Origin: Aristaeella lactis
Lineage (GTDB): Bacteria > Bacillota > Clostridia > Christensenellales > Aristaeellaceae
Direction: 5' to 3'
Assembly: GCF_018118585.1 (NCBI RefSeq)
Contig: NZ_CP069421.1
Coordinates: forward strand, 1,984,001-2,048,000
DNA length: 64,000 bases
Shown in pieces: positions 17,066 through 25,122 of this stretch; positions within the stretch are counted from its first letter, which is position 1, and every line of letters begins with the position of its first letter. The notes beneath the pieces were generated by a model, which saw only the letters and a list, made by a program, of their open reading frames with translations, was not told the origin of the DNA and did not search any database. Position numbers and translations under genes: made by a program.

Positions 17066-17698
17066 TCAGTTCAGTTTCTTATATCCGCAGTCGCAGTACG
17101 GCCCTCCGGACGCCAGGGTGTATTCCCGCACAAACCGGCTTGCTCCGCTCGCTTCTGCCATGGTGTAGTCCAGCCTGCACATGGCCGGAACGTATTCATA
17201 AAGGTTCAGTTCCTTCATCAGCCGGCAGATCCCGCACCGGAAGAACCTGGCCTCGTACCCGGAGCCGTCTTTATACGGAATGTACATCATGTTCCAGGAA
17301 TAGGGATTCCGGTCCGCCGCCCGCAGTGCTTCCGTTTTCTTCATTTCCTCAATATCCTTCGTGCTGAACTTTTTTTTGCCGGTAAGCCGGCAGAAAAAGC
17401 GCATGGCGGGAATCATCATGGACCGGTTGTAAAACTCCGTCATCTGTTCCACCGAAGGCCTGGGCCTGATGTGCAGGCAGAAAGCTGAAAACACAGCGCA
17501 GTTCACAATGTTCATTTTGAACCGGTCGCCCTTTTCAAATTCCGGCAGTTTCCGGATCAGCATCCGGTAATCCTTTTTTGCCTTTTCCGTTATTTCTCCG
17601 GCACTCTCCCGGTCATACCCCAGCACATCGCCCAGGTTTTTCCGGAAGGAATTCCTGAACAGCATCCACATGCCTGCCGGCATCCCCGCGTATCTCAT
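17066..17698 (-). CDS. ATC hydrolase-like protein (paralog 4), first gene of a metal-box operon
   Basis: The protein has 210 aa and is cytoplasmic. It has the family C-terminus EYTLASGGPYCDCGYKK and the CRLDYTMAEASGASRF segment that parallels CELDYLITEANHAVL in paralog 2, so these two form the closer subgroup. The start follows AAAGAGG. A promoter (17846-17874) and a metal box (17822-17837) lie upstream. Downstream genes encode a methyltransferase, an alpha/beta hydrolase and another paralog. Confidence 0.7.
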   Translation of the reverse strand: MRYAGMPAGMWMLFRNSFRKNLGDVLGYDRESAGEITEKAKKDYRMLIRKLPEFEKGDRFKMNIVNCAVFSAFCLHIRPRPSVEQMTEFYNRSMMIPAMRFFCRLTGKKKFSTKDIEEMKKTEALRAADRNPYSWNMMYIPYKDGSGYEARFFRCGICRLMKELNLYEYVPAMCRLDYTMAEASGASRFVREYTLASGGPYCDCGYKKLN

Positions 17699-17821
17699 TT
17701 TCCCCGCGCCTCTTTCTGTTCCGCTCTTTTTCCGGTCTTGTTTGTTATATAAGTCTATATCCGTCTTTCGTAACCGGTTCCTGCTTTATTGTCAGTTTCT
17801 GGCAATCTTTACCTTTTGTTT

Positions 17822-17837
17822 GTTAGTTCTTGCTAAC
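17822..17837. promoter_or_regulatory. Metal-repressor box 5
   Basis: GTTAG-TTCTTG-CTAAC begins eight bases downstream of a TATACT -10 box on the minus strand. Confidence 0.75.
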
Positions 17838-17845
17838 GTCATAGG

Positions 17846-17874
17846 AGTATAGCACTCTTTCCGCGGAAAAGGAA
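17846..17874 (-). promoter_or_regulatory. Putative promoter of the 14976-17698 operon
   Basis: On the minus strand a TATACT -10 (17846-17851) has a weak -35 TTCCTT (17869-17874) at 17 bp. It is supported mainly by its position relative to the metal box. Confidence 0.45.
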
Positions 17875-17917
17875 GGGGCTTCCGCACAGAAAAAGGAGAA
17901 TTTCAGGAAAAAGAAAG

Positions 17918-17942
17918 AGTGCCGCCCGTCACAGGCGGCACT
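17918..17942 (-). terminator. Terminator of the ZIP-ABC-GLUG operon
   Basis: The 9-bp stem AGTGCCGCC/GGCGGCACT with a 7-base loop is followed on the minus strand by CTTTCTTTTT. Confidence 0.82.
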
Positions 17943-17966
17943 CCTCCCGGTCATGCAGGATTTTGC

Positions 17967-19250
17967 TTACTTCATTTCAGGAACCTGGGCCACGGTTTTC
18001 GCGTCGGCGTATTCGGAGCCGTCTGCCAGGTAAATCTTCACATCCGCGGTACTGTTGATGCAGTCCGCTGCGATTCCGGATTCCGTAATATCCAGGATTT
18101 TGCCGTCGGCGCCTATGAACTGGCTGCCGACTGCCTGGCCGATCAGGAGACCCGTAGCTTTTTCAGCCGGGTTTTCCGCGTCTGTGTTAATCTTCACATT
18201 CACAGCCTTGCAGCCGTCAATCAGGAAACTCTGGGGTGTACCTCCCTCGGAGAATCCGCCGCCGACGAAGCCGCCGACAAAAGGAATGCCGTCCATAATG
18301 CTGATTTCCACATTTTCCACTGCGCAGCCGCAGATCTGCATCCGTTTCGCGTCCGGTTCGGCCAGCACGTTGCCGCAGGCGCCGGTCAGGCCGCCGACAT
18401 ATGATCCCTTGCCGCTGACGGTGATTTTGCTGTCGGTCACAGCGCAGTTCTTCACATACCATTCATCGGGATTGTAATCATCCAGATTGACGCAGCCGGA
18501 CAGGCCGCCGATCCAGGCGCCTTCCGTCATATCGAAAGCCGGAACCTCACCAAGCACCGCGGTGATCGTGGAATTACGGACTGTGCAGTTCTCCAGCGCA
18601 GGCTTGGAGAATCCGCCGCCGAAAATGCCGGAGTTGCCGCCGGGTGCTGCTGTGATGTCGGTGTTTTCCACGCTGCAGTTCACACAGGCGGAGCAGGTCA
18701 GGCCGCCGATCAGTCCGCCGGCCATCACCATGGTGCTTTCCACGTTGTTGCGGTCCGCCGCGGTCAGGTGCACGTTGTCAATTGTGCAGCGGAATGCGTA
18801 TCCGATCACGCCGCCGACCAGCATGTTGCCCTTCACCCGGATATCCTTCACCGTCAGGTTCTTCACCGTGCCGCCTTCGCCCACGCAGGGGAACAAGCCG
18901 ACGCCGAAGAAGTGCGCCCCGTCTTCGGTGGCGTCAATCGTCAGGTTGGAAATTGTATGGCCGTTTCCGTCAAAGCTTCCTGTAAAGGCATATTCCGCTA
19001 CCGGATCCTCGCCTTCCTCGCTCTTTTCGTCCATCATATAAACGCCGATCATGGGGAAGTTTTCATAGCCGGATAGATCGATATCCGCGGTCAGTACGTA
19101 GCTGCCCGCCAGGTCGTTGTTCACCGCGATCAGGTCTTCAGCTGTGGCAATCTCTTTGACTGCCGTTTTTTCAGCGGCTTCCGCCGCGCCACCTGCGGCC
19201 AGGCTCAGGGCCAAGGCCAGGGCGGTCATCAGACTCAACAGTTTTTTCAT
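17967..19250 (-). CDS. Secreted GLUG-repeat surface protein (paralog 2)
   Basis: The protein has 427 aa with a Sec signal (MKKLLSLMTALALALSLAAGGAAEA). It shares the architecture of the protein at 12968-14227: EIATAEDLIAVNND, VLTADIDLSGYENFPMIG, FTGSFDGNGHTISNLT, then repeated GG-x-x-G units such as VGGVIGYAF, AGGLIGGLT and VGGLTGACGN with internal Cys residues. It is the last gene of the operon that starts with the ZIP transporter and includes the second ABC pair. A beta-helix surface protein that binds a ligand or the host/food matrix is likely. Confidence 0.78.
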   Translation of the reverse strand: MKKLLSLMTALALALSLAAGGAAEAAEKTAVKEIATAEDLIAVNNDLAGSYVLTADIDLSGYENFPMIGVYMMDEKSEEGEDPVAEYAFTGSFDGNGHTISNLTIDATEDGAHFFGVGLFPCVGEGGTVKNLTVKDIRVKGNMLVGGVIGYAFRCTIDNVHLTAADRNNVESTMVMAGGLIGGLTCSACVNCSVENTDITAAPGGNSGIFGGGFSKPALENCTVRNSTITAVLGEVPAFDMTEGAWIGGLSGCVNLDDYNPDEWYVKNCAVTDSKITVSGKGSYVGGLTGACGNVLAEPDAKRMQICGCAVENVEISIMDGIPFVGGFVGGGFSEGGTPQSFLIDGCKAVNVKINTDAENPAEKATGLLIGQAVGSQFIGADGKILDITESGIAADCINSTADVKIYLADGSEYADAKTVAQVPEMK

Positions 19251-19281
19251 CAGAATATTCTCTCCTTTTGCTTAAATATCT

Positions 19282-19785
19282 TCAGCAGAGCAGCCCGGTC
19301 AGAAGGCCGATACCCGCTACGAACAGTCCCGCCAGGGGACACATCACCAGGGTCCACATCAGTCCGTGTTCCGGAATGGCCAGCGTTTTCAGCCATTCCT
19401 TCCGTTCCCAGCCCCTGCAGCCCTCCGCGCCTTTGATCATATGGGTGATCCTCGGCGGCAGGATGCAGTCCAGGATGATGAAGTCGGTAACGCTCACCAG
19501 GGTCATCTCCACATACCCCGCCCAGAACAGCGGCCAGAAACCGGTCATGCCCGCCATCCGCGCGCTGATCCCCCAGAAGAGCACCAGCAGGATATACAGC
19601 GGGTGCAGGATCCATTTCATAATCCGCACGTCCTTCTTTTCCACATAGGGCGCGGCTGCTTCTTTAATGTCTTTGGGAAACATGGTGCTGTAAGCCTGGG
19701 GAACCACCAGGAAGCCCAGCAGCGCCACCGCGTTGAAAACCGCGGCCATCGTAAGCCCGTCCAGGATAATCCGGGGCCAGTTCAT
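19282..19785 (-). CDS. Small integral membrane protein of unknown function
   Basis: The protein has 167 aa with about four membrane helices (around residues 8-27, 58-77, 85-108 and 142-163). I recognise no family. It has a charged loop with CRGWERKEWLKT before the last helix. It lies between the second ABC pair and the second GLUG-repeat gene, 26 bp from the ABC gene, so it is probably co-transcribed and may assist the transporter. No counterpart occurs in the rightward ABC operon. Confidence 0.7.
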   Translation of the reverse strand: MNWPRIILDGLTMAAVFNAVALLGFLVVPQAYSTMFPKDIKEAAAPYVEKKDVRIMKWILHPLYILLVLFWGISARMAGMTGFWPLFWAGYVEMTLVSVTDFIILDCILPPRITHMIKGAEGCRGWERKEWLKTLAIPEHGLMWTLVMCPLAGLFVAGIGLLTGLLC

Positions 19786-19811
19786 TCTCTATTCCCTCCT
19801 TGCCGGTCCGG

Positions 19812-21560
19812 TCAGATGCTCCATTCCGCACCGGCTGTCTGCAGCCGGGTCATACGGCGGAACAGGCCGTCTTCCTTCTTCAGCAGTTCTGCGGGGCTGC
19901 CTTCCTCGGCCACCCTGCCGTCAGAAAGCACCACAATTTTATCCGCAGCTTCTACCGTGCGCATCCGGTGGGCGATCACCAGTACCGTCTTTCCCATCAG
20001 CAGGCGGGACAGGGCACCCTGCACCTTTGTTTCATTCTCCACGTCCAGGGAGGCTGTCGCCTCGTCCAGCAGGACGATGGGCGCGTTCTTCAGCAGTGCC
20101 CGGGCAATGGAGATCCGCTGGCGTTCACCGCCGGAAAGCTTGGCGCCGTTTTCACCGATCGGCGTGGCATAGCCGTTGGGCAGTTTGTCCACAAACTCGT
20201 CACAGTTGGCCGCCTTCGCCGCTGCCAGTACTTCTTCGTCCGTGGCGCCGTATTTGCCCAGCCGGATGTTTTCCATCACGGTGTCGTCAAACAGCACTAC
20301 ATCCTGGAACACCATGGAATAATCGCTCAGCAGCACTTCCGGATCAATGCCTCCAATGTCAACGCCGCCCACCAGGATTTCTCCCCTGTCAGCATCCCAC
20401 AGCCGGGCCGCCAGCCGGGCGCAGGTGCTCTTGCCGGAGCCGGAAGGACCGACCAGCGCCGTAACCTCTCCCTCCCTGGCGGTAAAGCTGACGCCGCTGA
20501 GCACCTCCTGGTTGTCATAGGCGAAGCTGACGTTGCGGAATTCGATATCGTGACCCCCGGGCATGAACACTTCCGTACCTTCCGCTGTCGGGGTATCGTG
20601 CACCTCCTGCAGCCTGTTCGCGGACACCTGGGACACAAACATCTCAGCAATCAGCGCCAGTGCCTGGTCAAAAGGCGCGTAAATCCGGGTAATGGCCAGC
20701 AGGAACATGAACAGCTGCATGAAGTCAATCTGTCCGGAAAGGATCATCCCCGTACCGGTCAGGATGGTGGTCGCCACGCCCAGACGCATAATGACACCGG
20801 CCAGGTTAACAAAGATCCCGATGGTCAGTTCGCCCTTGATCTGGACCTTTTCGCTCCGGTCGATCTTTCCGTTCAGTTCCTCCAGAAAACGCTCTTCCCG
20901 GTTGGTTGCCCGGATTTCCCGGATGTTCTCCAGAGTTTCCTGGATACCGTCAGCCACCTGCACAGCGGCCTTCTTATGGTTTGCAGACTGGGCTTTGTGT
21001 ACCTTCCGGCTGCCGAAGAGCAGGAGGAAGGCGACCGGCACACCCCACAGGCAGGCAAGCGCCATTTTCCAGTTGTAGATCAGCATCCCCACTGCGATCA
21101 CCGTTGTGGAAATCCAGGAGCCGTAAAGGTAGCTCAGGCAGTGGGACCACACGTGCTCCAGCCGGTTCACATCCCCCATCAGGGTCTCCGTCAGGTCCGC
21201 CAGATCCCTCTTTCCGAAATATCCCAAAGGCAGCCGGCGCAGGCGTTCCGCCAGGCCGATCCGCGCGCTTTTCACCTCGCCGTATACCAGGCCGTAGGTT
21301 GCTTTGTACTGCTGCAGGTGCGCCAGGTAGGAAATCAGCAGGAAAACCGCCGTAACGCCGGTAAACAGCAGCGCGTTCGGAAGCGGAGTTTCTTTTGTCA
21401 GCGTATTCATAAAGCCGGTCATCAGCAGGTAAAGAATGCTCATGCCGGAGATCACGATCAGGTTCACAACCACCGTCCAGGCCGTTCCTTTTTTGATATT
21501 CCTGATACCGTTGTCCGTCAGTGCGTATTTCCGCTGTACATTCTTCCAGAACATGTTCAT
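19812..21560 (-). CDS. ABC half-transporter, YbtPQ/IrtAB-like (second pair, subunit B)
   Basis: The protein has 582 aa. The ATG at 21560 overlaps the preceding stop (ATGA) and follows GGGAGGCG. It has six membrane helices, then an NBD with GPSGSGKST, LSGGERQRI and IVLLDEATASLDVENE. It forms a heterodimer with the gene upstream. The pair parallels 9416-12908, which implies duplication or parallel recruitment. The operon is headed by a ZIP metal transporter behind a metal box, so a metal-related substrate is favoured. Confidence 0.85.
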   Translation of the reverse strand: MNMFWKNVQRKYALTDNGIRNIKKGTAWTVVVNLIVISGMSILYLLMTGFMNTLTKETPLPNALLFTGVTAVFLLISYLAHLQQYKATYGLVYGEVKSARIGLAERLRRLPLGYFGKRDLADLTETLMGDVNRLEHVWSHCLSYLYGSWISTTVIAVGMLIYNWKMALACLWGVPVAFLLLFGSRKVHKAQSANHKKAAVQVADGIQETLENIREIRATNREERFLEELNGKIDRSEKVQIKGELTIGIFVNLAGVIMRLGVATTILTGTGMILSGQIDFMQLFMFLLAITRIYAPFDQALALIAEMFVSQVSANRLQEVHDTPTAEGTEVFMPGGHDIEFRNVSFAYDNQEVLSGVSFTAREGEVTALVGPSGSGKSTCARLAARLWDADRGEILVGGVDIGGIDPEVLLSDYSMVFQDVVLFDDTVMENIRLGKYGATDEEVLAAAKAANCDEFVDKLPNGYATPIGENGAKLSGGERQRISIARALLKNAPIVLLDEATASLDVENETKVQGALSRLLMGKTVLVIAHRMRTVEAADKIVVLSDGRVAEEGSPAELLKKEDGLFRRMTRLQTAGAEWSI

Positions 21561-23371
21561 TTCGCCTCCCCTTCGGTCGTAATCCGCCACGCGGCCGCCT
21601 GGTTGTAGTCCGCCCACATCCGGGCATACAGGCCGCCGGCTTTGACCAGTTCGGCATGGGTACCGCTTTCCACAGCCTGTCCTTCGTTCAGTACGATGAT
21701 CCTGTCCGCGTTCACTACCGTGGAAAGCCTGTGGGCGATCATAATCACCGTCCGTCCTTTGGTCAGGGTGGCAAACGCCTTCTGGATCAGCACCTCATTC
21801 TCCGGATCGGCAAAGGCTGTCGCCTCATCCAGCACCACAATCGGCGCATCCTTGAGGATCGCCCGGGCCAGCGCCACGCGCTGCTGTTCTCCGCCGGAAA
21901 GATAGGTGCCTTCCGAACCGATCATCGTATCCACACCCTGCGGCAGTTTGGCAATGATATCATCACACTGGGCAGCTTTCAGCGCAGCCATGGCTTCTTC
22001 ACGGGTAGCCTCCGGCCGGGAAGCCCGGACGTTCTCCAGGATGGAGGTCTTGAACAGCCGGTTGTTCTGGAACACAAATGCCACCTGGTCCATCAGCACG
22101 TGGGGATCCATCTTCCGCACGTCCACGCCGCCGACCTCCACCGCGCCGCCGGTTACGTCCCAGAAGCGGGGAATAAGGCTGGCGGCTGTGGTTTTACCGC
22201 CGCCGGACGGGCCTACCAGCGCCACCGTCTGTCCGGGTTCCACCCGAAAGGAAACGTGGGACAGTGCCGGCAGTTCCGCCCCGTCATAGGTAAAGGAAAC
22301 GTCTTTGAATTCCACGGTATTATCCTTCGGGTTCTTCGGGCTGGCCGGAACGGTCAGTACAGGAGCGCCCATCACCTCATTGATCCGCGCAAGCGCGTTG
22401 GTGGCCTGCATCATACCGCTGGCCATGAACATGATCCGCGCAAGCGCCGTGGAGATAATGGCGGAGAAAACCGCATAAAAGGCAAAGTTCGTCACAAAGT
22501 CCGCGAAGTTTCCGCTTTTCAGGGCGGAAGGGGCAATCAGCAGTGCCGCGGGAACCAGGAAGGCGAACGCCGCCTCCGTAAAGGTCAGGTTCGCGGCCTG
22601 GGGCTTGCTGCACGCGCCGCAGGAAAAATCCTCCGCCTTTTTGCTGTAATCCTCGATGGCCTGCCGGAAGGCCCTGAAGGAATAAACCGTCTGCTGGAAA
22701 ATCTTCACCACGGGAATACCCCGCACGTACTCCGTACCGGCCTTGCTGATGTAATCCTGAGCTTTCTGGTAATCCGCGATCATCTTCGCGTTCTTTCCGC
22801 CCATCATGCGGGACATGGCCGCGATGGAAATCACTGCCGCCAGCAGGCACGCGCCGCCCATGCGCCAGTCGAAAACAAACATCAGCACCAGCATGGAAAC
22901 AAACATGGCTATCGTGCCGACGATATCCGCCAGGTTGTGGGCCAGCAGCGTCTCTGTCTCCGCAGCCGCCCCGTCCAGGCGGTTCCGGAGCAGGCCGGAC
23001 GCGTTGGAATCAAAAAAGCCCAGCGGCGCCTTCATCAGGTGCGCCATGCCCTGTTTCCGGATATTGCTTGCCGTGCGGAAGGCCGCCAGGTGGGTGCACA
23101 TCAGCGCCGCGAAATACACCAGAATGCCGCCCACCATGGCGGCAAACGCCAGCCAGCCGTACCGGGAAATGCCGGCAGCCCTCGTCCACTCCGGCGCCAC
23201 GGCAATCAGGTCCCGCATTCCCAGCCAGATACAGAAATACGGAACCATTCCCAGCACCATGGCCGCACCGGAAAGCCCCATACCCAGCCAGGTCAGCTTC
23301 CGGTAGCTGCCCGCGTATTTCAGGAGTGCCGCCACATCATTCTGCTTTTTCCCTTGTTTTGAGCTCATCAT
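21557..23371 (-). CDS. ABC half-transporter, YbtPQ/IrtAB-like (second pair, subunit A)
   Basis: The protein has 604 aa with six membrane helices and a C-terminal NBD. Walker A is GPSGGGKTT, the signature is LSGGEQQRV, and Walker B is IVVLDEATAFADPENE. The FADPENE ending is typical of YbtP/IrtA-class subunits. It starts after AAGGAGAGGG. It overlaps subunit B by 4 bp and follows a membrane methyltransferase by 32 bp. Import of a metallophore is the preferred role by family and box control. Confidence 0.87.
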   Translation of the reverse strand: MMSSKQGKKQNDVAALLKYAGSYRKLTWLGMGLSGAAMVLGMVPYFCIWLGMRDLIAVAPEWTRAAGISRYGWLAFAAMVGGILVYFAALMCTHLAAFRTASNIRKQGMAHLMKAPLGFFDSNASGLLRNRLDGAAAETETLLAHNLADIVGTIAMFVSMLVLMFVFDWRMGGACLLAAVISIAAMSRMMGGKNAKMIADYQKAQDYISKAGTEYVRGIPVVKIFQQTVYSFRAFRQAIEDYSKKAEDFSCGACSKPQAANLTFTEAAFAFLVPAALLIAPSALKSGNFADFVTNFAFYAVFSAIISTALARIMFMASGMMQATNALARINEVMGAPVLTVPASPKNPKDNTVEFKDVSFTYDGAELPALSHVSFRVEPGQTVALVGPSGGGKTTAASLIPRFWDVTGGAVEVGGVDVRKMDPHVLMDQVAFVFQNNRLFKTSILENVRASRPEATREEAMAALKAAQCDDIIAKLPQGVDTMIGSEGTYLSGGEQQRVALARAILKDAPIVVLDEATAFADPENEVLIQKAFATLTKGRTVIMIAHRLSTVVNADRIIVLNEGQAVESGTHAELVKAGGLYARMWADYNQAAAWRITTEGEAK

Positions 23372-23403
23372 TCCCTCTCCTTTTCCCTTTCCGGGAGTAT
23401 GGT

Positions 23404-24213
23404 TTACTTTTTCCCGATCAGCAGTGCCGATCCGCCCAGGCCCATCCAGCCGGCTTCACTTTTTTTCATGAATTTGCCGTTCGTCGTGCCAATCAGCTCC
23501 GCTTTCTCATATCCAAGGTCTTTCAGCTTTTTCACAAAAGCGTTCATGTCGCCGTATTTGGAAACGGACATGATGTCATGGATCACAAAAGTTCCGCCCT
23601 TCTTCAGCGTCCGCAGCGTCTCCATCAGGATCGCCTGCCGGTCGCCCGGAATGTTGTGATAAACATAATTGCTGATGACAGCGTCAAAAGTTTCATTCGG
23701 GAATTCCAGCCGGGTCGCGTCACCCTGCCGGAAGGTCACATTCTTTACGCCTTCCGCCCGGGCGTTGTCCTCGCACAGCTTTTTGCTGAAAGAGGCGTAT
23801 TCCTTTCCCCAGCGGTCAACGCCGATTACAGACGCTTCAGGATTCCGCCTGGCCACGGCAATGGACAGGGCGCCGCTTCCGCAGCCCACATCCAGGCATT
23901 TTCCGCCCTTTGGCACCTTGACGTATTCCGCCGTTCCCTCAATGATCTGGCGGGACATCCGGCGCTTTCCGTGGTAGTCAAAAGCCCGGTACATCATCAC
24001 CGACCAGATTGACAGCCCGAGGAAAGCCAGGGTTGCTGCGCCAAACACAATCAGCAGCGCGGTCCGGACCGTGCCTGCTGCCAGCAGTGCCGTAATCACC
24101 AGCGCAGCGCACAGCCCCAGGAAAGTAATGTTAAATCCCCGGACCATCCCTTTAGGCATCCAGTTCTTATAATCAGGTTTCATCTTCGGTTTCCTTTCAC
24201 TTTCATTTTTCAT
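23404..24213 (-). CDS. Membrane-anchored SAM-dependent methyltransferase
   Basis: The protein has 269 aa. Two N-terminal membrane helices (about residues 28-50 and 53-75) precede a class I methyltransferase domain with CLDVGCGSGALSIAVA, GVDRWG, FRQGDATRLEFPNETFDAV and LKKGGTFVIHD. The ATG at 24213 overlaps the ZIP stop as TAATG; an ATG at 24183 has a better AAAGGAAA site and could be the true start. The anchor suggests a lipid or membrane-bound acceptor. It sits between ZIP and the ABC pair. Confidence 0.82.
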   Translation of the reverse strand: MKNESERKPKMKPDYKNWMPKGMVRGFNITFLGLCAALVITALLAAGTVRTALLIVFGAATLAFLGLSIWSVMMYRAFDYHGKRRMSRQIIEGTAEYVKVPKGGKCLDVGCGSGALSIAVARRNPEASVIGVDRWGKEYASFSKKLCEDNARAEGVKNVTFRQGDATRLEFPNETFDAVISNYVYHNIPGDRQAILMETLRTLKKGGTFVIHDIMSVSKYGDMNAFVKKLKDLGYEKAELIGTTNGKFMKKSEAGWMGLGGSALLIGKK

Positions 24214-25004
24214 TATCCGAGCGCCACGTCCAGCGCCATCATCAGCGTAAAGCCGAAGGAAAACATCAGTACACCGATATTGGAGTGTTCTCCTGCGGAC
24301 ATTTCCGGGATCAGTTCCTCCACCACCACATAGATCATGGCGCCCGCCGCGAAGCTGAGCAGATAAGGCATAGCCGGCACGATTAATGAAGCGGCCAGGA
24401 TCGTCAGCACAGCGCCTATGGGTTCCACAGCGCCGGACAGCACCCCGTCCAGGAAAGCCTTCCCCTTGCTCTTGCCTTCCGCCCGAAGCGGCATGGAGAT
24501 GATGGCGCCTTCAGGGAAATTCTGGATTGCGATCCCCAGGGCCAGGGCCAGCGCCCCGCCCGCGGTGATTTCCGCGGAACCGGAAAGCATTCCGGCATAA
24601 ACAACGCCCACTGCCATTCCTTCCGGAATGTTATGCAGCGTCACAGCCAGCACCATCATGCTGGTTCTGGCCAGTCGGGTTTTCGGTCCTTCCGCCTTTT
24701 CCGCGAACATGTGCAGGTGCGGGATCACCTTATCCAGCAGAAGGAGAAACAGAATGCCGATCCAGAAACCGCCTGCGGCAGGAAGGAACGCCCACTTTCC
24801 CATTCCTTCAGCCTGCTGCATCGCCGGAATCAGCAGGCTCCATATGGAAGCCGCGACCATAACGCCGCCAGCAAATCCGGTCAGCGCGCGCTGCACATTC
24901 TGCTTCAAGTTTTTCTTCATGAAAAACACACAGGCGGAACCAGCCGCGGTTCCCGCAAAGGGAATCAGCAGACCGGATATCACGTCAGCAGTCCATCCAC
25001 TCAT
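24213..25004 (-). CDS. ZIP-family metal transporter
   Basis: The protein has 263 aa with eight predicted membrane helices. Metal-site signatures are present: VTLHNIPEGMAVGV in helix 4 and AIQNFPEGAIISMP with VEPIGA in helix 5. ZIP proteins import Zn2+, Fe2+ or Mn2+ into the cytoplasm; selectivity cannot be read here. The His-rich loop is small (HLHMF). It is first in an operon with a near-consensus promoter and metal box 6 at the start site, supporting a function under metal limitation. Confidence 0.92.
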   Translation of the reverse strand: MSGWTADVISGLLIPFAGTAAGSACVFFMKKNLKQNVQRALTGFAGGVMVAASIWSLLIPAMQQAEGMGKWAFLPAAGGFWIGILFLLLLDKVIPHLHMFAEKAEGPKTRLARTSMMVLAVTLHNIPEGMAVGVVYAGMLSGSAEITAGGALALALGIAIQNFPEGAIISMPLRAEGKSKGKAFLDGVLSGAVEPIGAVLTILAASLIVPAMPYLLSFAAGAMIYVVVEELIPEMSAGEHSNIGVLMFSFGFTLMMALDVALG

Positions 25005-25022
25005 TGCTTGACATCCTCCTTA

Positions 25023-25038
25023 GTTAGTTATGTCTAAC
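25023..25038. promoter_or_regulatory. Metal-repressor box 6
   Basis: GTTAG-TTATGT-CTAAC starts two bases downstream of the TATAAC -10 of the ZIP operon, an ideal repression position. Confidence 0.85.
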
Positions 25039-25040
25039 TT

Positions 25041-25069
25041 GTTATAGCACGTTGATTTCAGCCTGTCAA
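25041..25069 (-). promoter_or_regulatory. Promoter of the ZIP-ABC operon
   Basis: On the minus strand TTGACA (25064-25069) and TATAAC (25041-25046) are 17 bp apart. Confidence 0.85.
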
Positions 25070-25076
25070 GCAAAAG

Positions 25077-25102
25077 GGACGCGATCCTTTCGGACCGCGT
25101 CC
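25077..25102 (-). terminator. Terminator of the DUF3793-flavodoxin operon
   Basis: GGACGCG/CGCGTCC stem followed on the minus strand by CTTTTGCTT, 21 bp after the stop of the ZinT-like gene. Confidence 0.7.
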
Positions 25103-25122
25103 TGTGTTTTGTTGTGCAGGGA

